From NCBI RefSeq assembly GCF_900114835.1, contig NZ_FOUJ01000003.1, positions 1-64,000 on the forward strand: a stretch of DNA of 64,000 bases, written 5' to 3'. How positions within the stretch are numbered: the stretch's first letter is position 1; each line of letters starts with the position of its first letter. The translations under genes were made by a program, and so were the position numbers. Positions 53,367 to 63,769 of the stretch are shown here, in pieces. Under the pieces are notes generated by a model. It was given only the letters and a program-made list of their open reading frames with translations. It had not been told where the DNA came from and did not search any database. The stretch is from Methanolobus profundi. GTDB taxonomy: Archaea; Halobacteriota; Methanosarcinia; Methanosarcinales; Methanosarcinaceae.

Positions 53367-54269
53367 TCAGGCCATTAAAGAGCCATCATTTATCTTTTCA
53401 ATGAATTCAGAAGTGCTGGTGACATTAAGGTCGATCCCAAGCTCCTCAGGGGACAGTCCCATTGCAAGTCCCAGAAGCTGGGTGTAATGCAATACAGGAA
53501 TTCCATAGCTTGTGCAGGATCCCTCGTTTATGTCCTTCTGGCCGGAATCGAACTGAAGATGACAGAATGGACATGCATTGATGATGCAGTCGACCTGTGC
53601 ATCGGCCATGTTCTCCAGTTTCTTCTCGGTGATCCTGAGTGTTGCATCGTGGGCAGCAGCTCTTGCTCCTCCACCGGCACCACAGCACATCATCTTGTCC
53701 TCATAATCAACGCTTGTAGCACCTGTGGCTTCCACAAGTTCGTCGAAGAATGTGATATCGCCACTGACAAGTCTTGAATCAGCTTCTTTGAGAGGTTGTA
53801 CAAGGTGACATCCATAATGCACGGCCACTCTCATGTTGAGCGGAGCAGTTACCAGTTCCCTGATACCTTCCACACCGATCTCCTGATAAAGATACTCTAT
53901 CACGTGGCGAACATCATGCTGGCCCCTGAACTCATGACCTGTCTCGAAGAGTTTCTCATTGACATCCTTCTTCAGATCAGCATCACTTTTCAGTTCATGA
54001 TCAGCTTCTTTCAATGTACTGTAACATCCATTACAGATAGTAAGAACATCATCGTCCATTTCCTCGGAGAGAGCGATATTCCTGGAAGCAAGTGTCAGCC
54101 AGGTAACTTTATCGAAGGACCTGAACACACCGGGAGCAGGACAACATGATGCTCCTTCCAGGTCGTCAAGCTCTATGCCGAGTTTTGAAAAGGTCTTCTT
54201 TGTTGCAGCCTCAATACCTGGATAACGGTTCGGTGCCACACAACCGAGGAAAAGGGACAGGTTGCTCAT
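53367..54269 (-). CDS. hdrB: Heterodisulfide reductase subunit B
   Basis: A 300-aa catalytic subunit that reduces CoM-S-S-CoB at two non-cubane Fe-S clusters. It shows both Cys-rich CCG-family motifs: FLGCVAPNRYPG, then ASCCPAPGV and ICNGCYSTL; and HYGCHLVQP, MMCCGAGGGARA and ACPFCHLQFD. ATG at 54269 (MSNLSLFLGC) overlaps the hdrC stop by 4 bp (ATGA), with GAGGAGGG upstream. Confidence 0.95.
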   Translation of the reverse strand: MSNLSLFLGCVAPNRYPGIEAATKKTFSKLGIELDDLEGASCCPAPGVFRSFDKVTWLTLASRNIALSEEMDDDVLTICNGCYSTLKEADHELKSDADLKKDVNEKLFETGHEFRGQHDVRHVIEYLYQEIGVEGIRELVTAPLNMRVAVHYGCHLVQPLKEADSRLVSGDITFFDELVEATGATSVDYEDKMMCCGAGGGARAAAHDATLRITEKKLENMADAQVDCIINACPFCHLQFDSGQKDINEGSCTSYGIPVLHYTQLLGLAMGLSPEELGIDLNVTSTSEFIEKINDGSLMA

Positions 54270-54808
54270 GCACCCTCCTCTACTACCTGCTGCTGAGTGA
54301 AGCATGTCTGATGCATCATTGCAGCACTCTCTACATGTTCTACAGGTTTGCTCTCTGCTACAAGTTCATCAAAACCTGTGAGTCGAAGAAGGGTCTTTAT
54401 CTCACTCAGGCCCTCTATGGAAGCCTGAACGGTTGGAGGTCTCTTGTCAAGACCGAGATGAACTCTCTTTTCCATGGCATCTGCATTGGTTGGAACAGCA
54501 TGGCCGTAGTTCACAAGCATCTGACCGACCTTCTTGTGGGCCTCAAGCATCTTTCCTTTATGAACTGCTTTTTCCCTGATGGCCAGAACCGCATCCACGA
54601 GATTAACATCCTGCGGACAGTTGTCCTGACAGCGGTAGCAGGTGGTACAATAGAATATGAAAGGAACCATCATGCTCTCTTCAGTTTCCAGCCCAAGTTT
54701 TTCCATCTGCAGGAACCTGCGGATCCTGTATGTTTGTTCCTGTTCTCCCATTGGGCAGACAGATGTACATTGACCACATTGATAGCAGCGTTCTATATTG
54801 GATGACAT
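54266..54808 (-). CDS. hdrC: Heterodisulfide reductase subunit C
   Basis: A 180-aa ferredoxin-like subunit linking HdrA to HdrB. Two [4Fe-4S] motifs: CYQCGQCTSVCP (about 8-19) and CTTCYRCQDNCP (about 54-65). The C-terminal half is helical. First gene of the hdrCBA-mvhD-fdhBA operon. The start is ATG at 54808, with GGGATCTT about 5 nt upstream. Confidence 0.94.
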   Translation of the reverse strand: MSSNIERCYQCGQCTSVCPMGEQEQTYRIRRFLQMEKLGLETEESMMVPFIFYCTTCYRCQDNCPQDVNLVDAVLAIREKAVHKGKMLEAHKKVGQMLVNYGHAVPTNADAMEKRVHLGLDKRPPTVQASIEGLSEIKTLLRLTGFDELVAESKPVEHVESAAMMHQTCFTQQQVVEEGA

Positions 54809-55104
54809 TTTAAGATCCCGTCCTTTTATCACGATTAATAATTGATTTTAACAATGGAATCAATATAATTTTAACATATAAACGCTTCGCATATCGTTTT
54901 CATTAATTCTCATAAACTTTAATTTACCAGCATAATCTCAAATTTGTTTCAATTGAAAAAGAGGGTAAATTTGTTTTCTCGCCGTGAACTGTGTAAAGAG
55001 TGCGGCACGTGAGATGACACGCTCACGCAACAATAAGTTTATACATCCTGAGGCTGTTTGTTGTGTAAACCGACGTATGCGAAACTAATTTGGTGAGATC
55101 ATCC
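54809..55104. promoter_or_regulatory. Divergent promoter region of the hdr-fdh operon and gatE
   Basis: A 296-bp spacer with no gene. The minus strand is AT-rich around 54840-54950, including TATGTTAAAATTATATTG near 54865-54882. On the plus strand AATAAGTTTATACATCC (about 55031-55047) may be the gatE TATA box, about 60 bp before the start. GGTGAGAT precedes the gatE ATG. Confidence 0.45.
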
Positions 55105-57006
55105 ATGAGTGACAAATTCGATTACAGAGAACTTGGCCTGAAATGCGGGCTTGAAATTCACCAGCAACTTGACTCTAAACAGAAGTTGTTCTGCAGGTGC
55201 CCTACACAGATAAGGAATATTGAGGAATCGAACCATGAGTTCTTCCGTTATCTCCGTCCAACAGCAAGTGAGATGGGAGAGACCGACAGGGCTGCCCTTG
55301 AACAGTCCAAACTAAGACGCAAGTACGTCTACAAGGCATATGATACGACCTGCCTGGTGGAGAACGATGACGAGCCTCCAACAGAAGTGAACAGGGAAGC
55401 ACTGGACATTGCCCTTAGTATCACAAAACTGCTCAAGATGGTGCCTGTGGACCAGGTACATATGATGCGTAAGATAGTAGTGGACGGTTCTAACACCTCA
55501 GGTTTCCAGAGAACAGCATTCCTTGCAAAGGACGGATACCTTGACACATCAGTTGGTCCTGTCGGGGTCGGTGTGCTCTGTCTTGAGGAAGAGGCCTGCC
55601 AGAAGATAGAGGACCAGGGAGATTCTATAATATACTCTCTTGACCGTCTGGGTATCCCACTTGTCGAGATAGGAACTGATCCTGATATCATCTCACCACA
55701 GCATGCAAAGGAGACTGCACAGCAGATCGGTATGCTCCTGCGTTCCACCGGAAAGGTGAAGCGTGGACTTGGAACCATACGCCAGGATGTTAACATATCA
55801 ATTGCAAAAGGTGCACGTGTAGAACTGAAAGGTGTTCAGGCACTGGATATGATAGAGACCATGGTAGAGCGTGAGGTCGAGCGTCAGGTCAATCTCCTTG
55901 CAATGAAGGATGAACTGCTCGAACGTGGTGCATCCGTATGCGATACTATTTTCGATGTTACTGATATTTTCAAAGAGACACAATCCAAGGTCATCAAGAA
56001 GACGATAAAGAAAGGAAAGGTCTATGCTGTCCTGCTCCGTGGCTTTGATGGCTATGTCGGCAGAGAAGTACAGCCGGGAAGACGTCTTGGTACCGAGTTC
56101 TCAGACCGTGCAAAGACATCAGGTGTCGGTGGCATATTCCACACAGATGAACTTCCTGCATATGGCGTGAGCGAAGAGGAAGTACAGGCACTTCGTGCTG
56201 AGGTCGGTGCGGAAGAGAACGATGCTGTGGTAATGGTCGCAGACCGTCAGAACAGGGCGTGGGGAGCTATGGAAAGTGTGATCATACGTGCAAAGGAAAC
56301 ACTTGAAGGTGTTCCGGAGGAAACACGCAGAGCACTTCCTGATGGTAACAACTCCTACCTGAGACCACTCCCAGGTGCTGCAAGGATGTACCCTGAGACC
56401 GATGTTCCACAGGTGAACATCTCTCCTGAATATTTCGATGCAGTGGAGATACCTGAACTGCTCACAGAAAGGGCAAAACGTTTCGAGTCCGAGTTCGGAC
56501 TTCACAGGGAACTTGCTGAGAAGATAGCCTATTCCACATACCTTCCTCTCTTTGAGGAGATCATGGGTATGCTTGGTGACAATGAGAATGTCAATGCCAC
56601 ACTTGTGGTCAGGACACTTACAGGAACACTACCTGAGCTGAAACGTGACGGTGTCGAGATCGATAATCTTGAGGACAGACACTTCATAGACATATGCAGC
56701 TTCATTGCAGAAGGTGGAGTGCCAAAGGAAGCTATCGATGGCCTTTTACGTGCTATGGCGTGCGAACCTGGCATCTGTGCAAAGGATGCAGCTGAGAAAA
56801 TGGGACTTGGTAGCATTGATGTGTCAGATGTAGAGGACATGGTGGAAGCTATCATCAAAGAGCGTCAGGACTTCGTGAAGGAAAAGGGCATGGCTGCGGT
56901 CGGTCCTCTCATGGGTGTCGTGATGGCAGAGGTCCGTGGGAAGGTAGATGGTAAGATTATCAGCGAGATATTAAAACAAAAGATTAATCAATATCTAAGT
57001 ACATAA
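55105..57006 (+). CDS. gatE: Glutamyl-tRNA(Gln) amidotransferase subunit E
   Basis: Archaeal-specific tRNA-dependent amidotransferase subunit, 633 aa. It activates Glu-tRNA(Gln) and receives ammonia from GatD to form Gln-tRNA(Gln). The GatB/E signature is seen in [27 protein letters not shown] and [16 protein letters not shown]. The inserted GAD domain (about 285-400, with [16 protein letters not shown]) distinguishes GatE from GatB. The C-terminal helical and tail domains are complete. The GatD gene is not in the window. Confidence 0.96.
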   Translation: MSDKFDYRELGLKCGLEIHQQLDSKQKLFCRCPTQIRNIEESNHEFFRYLRPTASEMGETDRAALEQSKLRRKYVYKAYDTTCLVENDDEPPTEVNREALDIALSITKLLKMVPVDQVHMMRKIVVDGSNTSGFQRTAFLAKDGYLDTSVGPVGVGVLCLEEEACQKIEDQGDSIIYSLDRLGIPLVEIGTDPDIISPQHAKETAQQIGMLLRSTGKVKRGLGTIRQDVNISIAKGARVELKGVQALDMIETMVEREVERQVNLLAMKDELLERGASVCDTIFDVTDIFKETQSKVIKKTIKKGKVYAVLLRGFDGYVGREVQPGRRLGTEFSDRAKTSGVGGIFHTDELPAYGVSEEEVQALRAEVGAEENDAVVMVADRQNRAWGAMESVIIRAKETLEGVPEETRRALPDGNNSYLRPLPGAARMYPETDVPQVNISPEYFDAVEIPELLTERAKRFESEFGLHRELAEKIAYSTYLPLFEEIMGMLGDNENVNATLVVRTLTGTLPELKRDGVEIDNLEDRHFIDICSFIAEGGVPKEAIDGLLRAMACEPGICAKDAAEKMGLGSIDVSDVEDMVEAIIKERQDFVKEKGMAAVGPLMGVVMAEVRGKVDGKIISEILKQKINQYLST

Positions 57007-57016
57007 TATATTTTTG

Positions 57017-58090
57017 ATGTGGTTATCTTTTACTATTCGGTCCAGAGAATTATTAAGCAGGGGACTGCTCCTGCTTACTTTTTTGACATTATTGATGTCA
57101 TGTGCGTCCGCTGCGGTCATTATCGACAGTGATGTTAAACTTACCAATACTACAAATGCCAACCATCCGGCGTGGAGTCCTGATGGCAGCAAAATAGTCT
57201 ATGCAGCTGATCAGGCTATATGGATCATGAACAGTGATGGTTCTGATCAGAAGAAGCTCTATGACGGAATGGCATGGGAAGGAGAGCCGGAATTCAACGA
57301 TGACGGCACAATGATCTATTTTGCCACAGAAAGTAAGAAAGCATTCTCCGCCCGCTACATCAGCATCCATGTGATGAATGCAGATGGTAGTGAAGGAATG
57401 AAATTAACTGAGACCGCAGATTCCAGAGCACCTTCATTAAGTCCTGATGGAAGCAGACTTGTATACACATCACGAGCTTCCGGAAATTATGATATATGGA
57501 CCATGTCACCTAATGGATCGGACAGGGTCAGGCTTACGGATGCTTCAGGTGATGAGAGCTCACCATCATGGAGCCCTGATGGGAAAACTATTGTATATTC
57601 AACATCAGGAGATATTTTTACGATAGGCGTTGATGCCGTAAGACCTGTACAGCTTACCAGTGATATGTATGACAACGTGGAACCATCCTATAGTCCGGAT
57701 GGGGAATTGATAGTCTATGCATCCAATGTTGGTGGAGACTATGACCTGTGGGTACTGAACTCCGATGGCAGTTCCCATATGAAGCTTACCAGTGACAGGT
57801 CTGCAGAACGGGCACCTGCATGGAGCCCGGATGGAAGCAAAATAGCCTATGTGTCCAACAGGGATGGTGAGTTCAATATATGGGCCATGGCGGTCCAAAA
57901 CGGAGATATAGAGCTTGAAAGGATCGAAGAACCTCCTGAGGTCGAGGAAAAGAAGATCGATAATGAGTATGTGCTCAAACTGCGTGACTATGCTGCAAAC
58001 AAGCCCAGGGAGTTCATTGGTATAGTTCTTTTGGCATCTTTCGCTTTTGTAGTACTTATTGTGGGGTCATTCCTGAGAAAGATCTCATAA
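57017..58090 (+). CDS. TolB-like beta-propeller protein anchored at the cell surface
   Basis: A 357-aa exported protein. A hydrophobic signal segment (about 12-32, ending MSCASA) is followed by PD40-type propeller blades with repeated SPDGSKIVYA-like motifs: AWSPDGSKIVYA, SLSPDGSRLVYTS, SWSPDGKTIVYS, SYSPDGELIVYAS, AWSPDGSKIAYVS. A C-terminal helix (EFIGIVLLASFAFVVLIVG) and basic end anchor it. No ribosome binding site is seen, so the start (ATG 57017) is uncertain. Ligand unknown. It lies between gatE and carA. Confidence 0.85.
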   Translation: MWLSFTIRSRELLSRGLLLLTFLTLLMSCASAAVIIDSDVKLTNTTNANHPAWSPDGSKIVYAADQAIWIMNSDGSDQKKLYDGMAWEGEPEFNDDGTMIYFATESKKAFSARYISIHVMNADGSEGMKLTETADSRAPSLSPDGSRLVYTSRASGNYDIWTMSPNGSDRVRLTDASGDESSPSWSPDGKTIVYSTSGDIFTIGVDAVRPVQLTSDMYDNVEPSYSPDGELIVYASNVGGDYDLWVLNSDGSSHMKLTSDRSAERAPAWSPDGSKIAYVSNRDGEFNIWAMAVQNGDIELERIEEPPEVEEKKIDNEYVLKLRDYAANKPREFIGIVLLASFAFVVLIVGSFLRKIS

Positions 58091-58183
58091 TCCTGAATTT
58101 TTCAGCCTTACTCTCTTCAAAAAATGAAGAGGCCATCGCAATGCTTATAGCCTATTCCTCACATGTATTCGCAGGTTCAAAAG

Positions 58184-59281
58184 ATGAATGCAGTACTAGG
58201 ATTAGAAGATGGGACTATTATAAAAGGCACTGGCTTTGGTGCCGAAGGTATCGTTTCCGGGGAACTTGTTTTCACAACTCAATATACTGGCTATGAGGAG
58301 GCTCTTACAGACCCTTCATATAAAGGCCAGATCCTTATGTTCACTTATCCTCTTATAGGCAACTACGGCGTCAGTGGCAACTGTATGGAGTCCAGTGGCG
58401 TCAAAGCTGAAGGTCTTGTGGTCAGGGAGGCTTGTCCCGAGCCGTCTCACCACTTAGGAAAGAAGACCATTGTTGAGCTTATGGAGGAAGAAGGCAAGCC
58501 CGGCATTGCAGGCGTGGACACACGTATGCTAACTATAAAGACCCGTGAGCACGGAACGATGCGTGCAGCCCTCGTCAATGGTAGTGATGATGGAGAGGAG
58601 GCAGTAAGGATCGCACGTTCACAGAAGAGCATTTCTGATATAGATCTTATCTCACAGGTAACCTGTCCTGAGCCTTTCAGGCTTGAGAGTCCTTTAAGGG
58701 ACCCTAACAACCCGATAAATGTGGTTCTTGTGGACTGTGGCCGTAAGCTCAGCATCGAGAGGAGCCTTCTGGCAAGAGGTATAGATGTGACCGTCGTACC
58801 GGGTAACTCATCTATCTCAACAATAGAATCATACGACCCTGACCTATTGTTCATTTCCAATGGTCCCGGAGACCCTGCACAGGCACAGGATGCGGTCGCT
58901 GCTGTGAAACACTTCACAGGTGAACTGCCGATAGTAGGCATATGCCTGGGTCACCAGATCATCTCCCGTGCACTTGGTGCTGATACATATAAGTTGAAGT
59001 TCGGTCACAGAGGAGCAAACCAGCCTGTTAAGGACCTTGAAACAGGGATCGTTCATATCACATCCCAGAATCACGGATTTGCTGTGGATGGAGATTCCTT
59101 TGAAGAGGCAGAGGTTGCAGTTACACAGTATAATACTAACGACAAGACGGTCGAAGGTATTGCACACAAATATCTGGACATGTTCAGTGTACAGTATCAC
59201 CCTGATGCACACCCCGGTCCAATGGATACCGAGGGAATATTCTTTGAGAAGGTTCTCAAACTAGCAGGAGGAAAGAAATAA
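58184..59281 (+). CDS. carA: Carbamoyl phosphate synthase small chain
   Basis: A 365-aa glutaminase subunit supplying ammonia to CarB. The N-terminal CPSase domain begins VLGLEDGTIIKGTGFGAEG. The GATase class I triad is visible as Cys in GICLGHQII and His/Asp in QYHPDAHPGP. ATG at 58184 is favoured for matching the usual start; an in-frame ATG lies 21 bp upstream. The stop overlaps the carB start by 1 bp (TAATG). Confidence 0.95.
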   Translation: MNAVLGLEDGTIIKGTGFGAEGIVSGELVFTTQYTGYEEALTDPSYKGQILMFTYPLIGNYGVSGNCMESSGVKAEGLVVREACPEPSHHLGKKTIVELMEEEGKPGIAGVDTRMLTIKTREHGTMRAALVNGSDDGEEAVRIARSQKSISDIDLISQVTCPEPFRLESPLRDPNNPINVVLVDCGRKLSIERSLLARGIDVTVVPGNSSISTIESYDPDLLFISNGPGDPAQAQDAVAAVKHFTGELPIVGICLGHQIISRALGADTYKLKFGHRGANQPVKDLETGIVHITSQNHGFAVDGDSFEEAEVAVTQYNTNDKTVEGIAHKYLDMFSVQYHPDAHPGPMDTEGIFFEKVLKLAGGKK

Positions 59282-62200
59282 TGCCAAAACGTGACGACAT
59301 TAAGAAAATACTCCTGATAGGTTCAGGACCAATTATGATCGGGCAGGCAGCAGAATTTGACTTCTCAGGAAGTCAGGCATGCCGCTCCCTTAAGGAAGAA
59401 GGTTATGAGGTCGTACTTGTAAACTCCAATCCGGCAACCATAATGACAGATCCGGATACAGCAGATGCAGTTTACATCGAGCCAATAGAGGCAAAGACCA
59501 TTGAGAAGATCATAGCGAAGGAAAGACCAGATGGTCTTATTGCAGGTATTGGTGGACAGACCGGACTCAATATTACAAGTGAGCTCGCCGAGAATGGCGT
59601 CTTTGAAAAGTATGGAGTGGAACTCCTTGGTACTTCCCTTGAAGCTATCAAGAACACTGAGGACCGTGAACTTTTCAAGCAGGCAATGGAAAAGATAGGC
59701 GAAAAGGTACCTCGCAGTACTGCAATATCAACATTAAAGGAAGCTGAAGCTCTTATAGATGAACTTGGCCTTCCCCTGATCATCCGTCCTGCATACACTC
59801 TTGGTGGTGCTGGTGGCGGTATCGCTTACTCCAGGGAAGAGTTGCTGGAAATAACGGAGAGAGGACTGAGGCGCAGTCGTATCAACCAGGTACTCATCGA
59901 GGAAAGTGTCCTCGGATGGAAAGAATTCGAGTACGAGGTAATGCGTGATTCAAATGACACCTGTATTGTCATCTGTAACATGGAGAACCTTGACCCAATG
60001 GGTGTTCACACAGGCGAGTCCATTGTTGTAACTCCATCACAGACCCTCAATGATGAGGAACACCAGATGCTTAGGAGTGCAGCTATTAAGATCATCCGTG
60101 CATTTGGAATTGAAGGTGGATGTAATATCCAGTTCGCTGCAAAGGATGGGGAATACCGCATTGTGGAAGTCAACCCACGTGTATCCCGTTCATCAGCACT
60201 TGCTTCAAAGGCAACAGGTTATCCGATCGCCAGGGTAACAGCTAAGATCGCTATTGGAATGGCACTTGATGAGATACTCAATGATGTTACCAAGAAGACA
60301 CCTGCATCCTTTGAACCAACTATCGATTATATTGTCACAAAGATACCAAGGTGGCCATTCGACAAGTTCGTAACAGCTGATAACACGCTTACAACAGCCA
60401 TGAAGAGTACCGGCGAGGTCATGTCGATCGGCCGTACTATTGAAGAGTCACTTCTAAAGGCTGTACGTTCCCTTGATATCAAGATGGACTTTGGCAATGG
60501 AGAATGGTCCAACAACGAGGTCAAGACCCTGCTCAAGACACCTACGAGCGAGAGGCTTTTCGTGATCTACCATGCACTTGCAAATGGATTCTCAATTGAA
60601 GAGGTGTCAGAGCTCTCAGGAATTGATGTTTTCTTCCTCCGGAAGATCAGGAACATCATTGATATGGAGAACTCTATAAAGGAGGCAGCAAGCTCCGGCG
60701 ATCTATCTGCAGATGTTCTGCTTGATGCAAAACGTATGGGACTGACAGATACAAGGATCGCTGAGATCACAGGCAAGACCCGCGAGGAGATCAATGACCT
60801 CAGGCGCGAGTTAGGGGTCATATCTACATACAAGATGGTAGATACCTGTGCAGCGGAGTTTGCAGCTGCAACACCATACTATTATTCATGTTATGAACAG
60901 ATGTGTGAGGTCGAGCCAACCGAGAATAAGAAGATACTGATCCTCGGTGCAGGTCCTATACGCATTGGTCAGGGAATAGAGTTCGATTACTGTACCGTCC
61001 ATGCAGTAACTGCTATCAGGGATGAGGGGATCGAAGCCCACATCATTAACAACAATCCTGAAACAGTATCTACTGACTACGATACCTCAGATAAGCTCTT
61101 CTTTGAGCCTCTGACGCTTGAGGATGTAATGAATGTGATCGAGCGTGAGGATCCTGATGGTGTACTGGTGCAGTTCGGTGGTCAGACATCTGTCAACCTT
61201 GCTCTGCCACTTGAGAAGGAGCTTAAAAGGCGTACCGATCTTAAGACCGTTATCATGGGAACATCCCCTGATGATATTGATGTCGCAGAGGACCGTGAAA
61301 GGTTCAATCACATGATGGAAAAGCTGGAGATCAACCAGCCGGATGCAGGTTATGCAACATCACAGGAAGAAGCGATCACTATTGCTAATCGCATTGATTA
61401 TCCTGTACTTGTGAGGCCATCATACGTTCTTGGTGGAAGGGCCATGGAGATCGTCTACGACCAGAACGATCTGGAACGTTACATGCGTGAGGCAGTAAAT
61501 GTTTCACCGGAACATCCGATCCTTATCGATGATTTCCTTGAGGGTGCTGTTGAGATCGATGTTGATGCCGTGTGTGACGGTGAGGACGTGCTCATCGGTG
61601 CTATCATGGAACATATCGAGGAAGCTGGTGTTCACTCCGGTGACTCTGCATGTGTGATCCCACCGCAGTCACTCTCAGATGAAACACTGCAGATAGTACG
61701 TGATTACACTCGCAAGATCGCACTTGCACTTAATGTCAAGGGTCTTCTGAACATTCAGATGGCACTTCAGAATGACAAGGTCTATGTGCTTGAAGCAAAT
61801 CCACGTTCAAGCAGGACCATTCCATTCGTATCAAAGGCAGTCGGACTTCCAATGGCAAAGATCGCAGCCCATGTTATTATGGGGCAGAGCCTGAAAGAAC
61901 TTGGCTACACTTCACTGGATGAACCAAAGGTCAAACACGTTTCCGTGAAAGAGGTACTTCTGCCATTCGATAAACTCCCGGGAGCTGATCCAATACTCGG
62001 TCCTGAGATGAAGAGTACCGGTGAGGTCATGGGTGTGGATTACGATTACGGACGTGCATTCTTTAAGGCACAGCTCAGTGCTGATAATCTCCTGCCACTC
62101 TCAGGCAAGGTATTCATGTCCATCAGGGATGAGGACAAGGAACAACTGGTGGATGTGGCACGCAAGCTGAAAGATGCAGGTATAGAGCTTATCGGTACCC

Positions 62201-62505
62201 GTGGTACTGCTGTATTCCTTGAAGAGAAGGGGATCGAGATGGACATCATTAAGAAGGTCCATGACGGCAGTCCAAATGTGATCGACATGATGCGCAGGGA
62301 TGAGGTGGCTCTTGTCATCAATACCCCAACCAACAAGCAGTCCCGCAAGGACGGCTCAAGGATACGCCGTGCAGCAGTGGATTTCAAGGTTCCGTATATC
62401 ACCACTATCCAGGCAGCTGTTGCAGCATCCAACGCCATCGTCTCAATGAAACAGGGAGAGGGCGAGGTCAAATCGATAAATGAATATCACAGGGATATGG
62501 CTTAA
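59281..62505 (+). CDS. carB: Carbamoyl phosphate synthase large chain
   Basis: A 1074-aa enzyme with two homologous ATP-grasp halves: KKILLIGSGPIMIGQAAEFD at the N-terminus and KKILILGAGPIRIGQGIEFD at about residue 550. RPAYTLGGAGGG and RPSYVLGGRAME are the matching later motifs. An oligomerisation domain and a C-terminal MGS-like allosteric domain (about 930-1074) complete it. The product feeds arginine and pyrimidine synthesis. It is a single, unsplit gene, unlike in some thermophilic methanogens. Confidence 0.97.
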   Translation: MPKRDDIKKILLIGSGPIMIGQAAEFDFSGSQACRSLKEEGYEVVLVNSNPATIMTDPDTADAVYIEPIEAKTIEKIIAKERPDGLIAGIGGQTGLNITSELAENGVFEKYGVELLGTSLEAIKNTEDRELFKQAMEKIGEKVPRSTAISTLKEAEALIDELGLPLIIRPAYTLGGAGGGIAYSREELLEITERGLRRSRINQVLIEESVLGWKEFEYEVMRDSNDTCIVICNMENLDPMGVHTGESIVVTPSQTLNDEEHQMLRSAAIKIIRAFGIEGGCNIQFAAKDGEYRIVEVNPRVSRSSALASKATGYPIARVTAKIAIGMALDEILNDVTKKTPASFEPTIDYIVTKIPRWPFDKFVTADNTLTTAMKSTGEVMSIGRTIEESLLKAVRSLDIKMDFGNGEWSNNEVKTLLKTPTSERLFVIYHALANGFSIEEVSELSGIDVFFLRKIRNIIDMENSIKEAASSGDLSADVLLDAKRMGLTDTRIAEITGKTREEINDLRRELGVISTYKMVDTCAAEFAAATPYYYSCYEQMCEVEPTENKKILILGAGPIRIGQGIEFDYCTVHAVTAIRDEGIEAHIINNNPETVSTDYDTSDKLFFEPLTLEDVMNVIEREDPDGVLVQFGGQTSVNLALPLEKELKRRTDLKTVIMGTSPDDIDVAEDRERFNHMMEKLEINQPDAGYATSQEEAITIANRIDYPVLVRPSYVLGGRAMEIVYDQNDLERYMREAVNVSPEHPILIDDFLEGAVEIDVDAVCDGEDVLIGAIMEHIEEAGVHSGDSACVIPPQSLSDETLQIVRDYTRKIALALNVKGLLNIQMALQNDKVYVLEANPRSSRTIPFVSKAVGLPMAKIAAHVIMGQSLKELGYTSLDEPKVKHVSVKEVLLPFDKLPGADPILGPEMKSTGEVMGVDYDYGRAFFKAQLSADNLLPLSGKVFMSIRDEDKEQLVDVARKLKDAGIELIGTRGTAVFLEEKGIEMDIIKKVHDGSPNVIDMMRRDEVALVINTPTNKQSRKDGSRIRRAAVDFKVPYITTIQAAVAASNAIVSMKQGEGEVKSINEYHRDMA

Positions 62506-62553
62506 TTCTCCTTATCCCCTATTATTTTCAGGATCAGTTAAGGATCTGATATT

Positions 62554-63735
62554 ATGACAAAGAAAGTAGTACTTGCTTATTCAGGCGGACTTGACACTTC
62601 AGTGTGCATTCCGCTTATCAAAGAAGAATACGGCTACGATGAAGTGATCACTGTCGCCGTTGATGTAGGACAGCCTGAGGATGATGTCAAACAGGCTACA
62701 GAGAAGGCACAGAAGATCAGTGACAAGCACTTCACCCTTGATGTGCGTGAGGAGTTCGTCAATGATTATATCTTCCCTCTTATCAAGGCCAATGGTGACT
62801 ATGAAGGATATGTCATGGGCACATCCATCGCACGTCCACTCATCGCAAAGAAGGTCGTTGAGATCGCTGAGAAGGAAGGCGCTGTTGCACTTGCACACGG
62901 CTGTACCGGCAAAGGCAATGATCAGCTTCGTTTCGAGGCAGTTTTCCGCCTTACAGACATGGATGTCATCGCACCTATGAGGGACATGAACCTTACCCGT
63001 GAATGGGAGATCGAGTATGCTAAGAAGCACGGCATACCAGTAAGTGTCACAAGCGCAAAGCCATGGAGTGTTGACGAGAATATCTGGAGCCGCAGTATCG
63101 AGGGCGGTAAGCTTGAGGACCCTGGATTTATCCCACCTGAGGAGATCTACCAGTGGACCGTTTCCCCTGAAGCAGCTCCTGAAGGACAGACACTTGTTAT
63201 CGGCTTTGAGAACGGTGTCCCTGTTTCCCTTGACGGCGAGGAGATGAACGGTGTTGAACTTATCATCAAGCTCAACGAGATAGCAGGTTCCCATGGTGTC
63301 GGCAGGACCGATATGATCGAGGACCGTGTTCTCGGACTTAAAGCACGTGAGAACTACGAGCACCCTGCAGCAACTGTACTGCTCACAGCTCACAAGGACC
63401 TTGAGAAGCTTGTACTCACAAGGGCAGAGCTGAAGTTCAAGAAAGGTGTTGACGACCAGTGGTCAGAACTTGCCTACTACGGCCTTGTTGACGAACCACT
63501 CTACGCAGACCTCAATGCTTTCATCAACAAGACACAGGAACGTGTTAGCGGTACTGTGACAGTGAAACTGCACAAGGGCAGCGTTATCATACTCGCACGT
63601 ACATCCCCGTATGCACTCTACTCAGAAGACCTCGTGTCCTTTGACAGTGCGACCATCGACCAGAAGGATGCCGAGGGCTTTGCAAAGTACCATGGCTTCC
63701 AGGCAAGGATGTACAAGAAGGTTATTGAAAAGTGA
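62554..63735 (+). CDS. argG: Argininosuccinate synthase
   Basis: Ligates citrulline and aspartate with ATP in arginine synthesis; 393 aa. The N-type PP-loop [10 protein letters not shown] is at residue 8. Also visible are [30 protein letters not shown] and the [16 protein letters not shown] segment. It lies 48 bp after carB, so carA-carB-argG is a likely arginine operon. A terminator hairpin overlaps its stop. Confidence 0.97.
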   Translation: MTKKVVLAYSGGLDTSVCIPLIKEEYGYDEVITVAVDVGQPEDDVKQATEKAQKISDKHFTLDVREEFVNDYIFPLIKANGDYEGYVMGTSIARPLIAKKVVEIAEKEGAVALAHGCTGKGNDQLRFEAVFRLTDMDVIAPMRDMNLTREWEIEYAKKHGIPVSVTSAKPWSVDENIWSRSIEGGKLEDPGFIPPEEIYQWTVSPEAAPEGQTLVIGFENGVPVSLDGEEMNGVELIIKLNEIAGSHGVGRTDMIEDRVLGLKARENYEHPAATVLLTAHKDLEKLVLTRAELKFKKGVDDQWSELAYYGLVDEPLYADLNAFINKTQERVSGTVTVKLHKGSVIILARTSPYALYSEDLVSFDSATIDQKDAEGFAKYHGFQARMYKKVIEK

Positions 63736-63768
63736 AGTTCACCTTCACTTTCTAATTCTCTATTTTTT
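63731..63768 (+). terminator. argG terminator
   Basis: AGTGAAG (63731-63737) pairs with CTTCACT (63743-63749) across a 5-nt loop. T-rich TATTTTTTT follows at 63761-63769. The left arm includes the TGA stop codon. Confidence 0.6.
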
Positions 63769-63769
63769 T

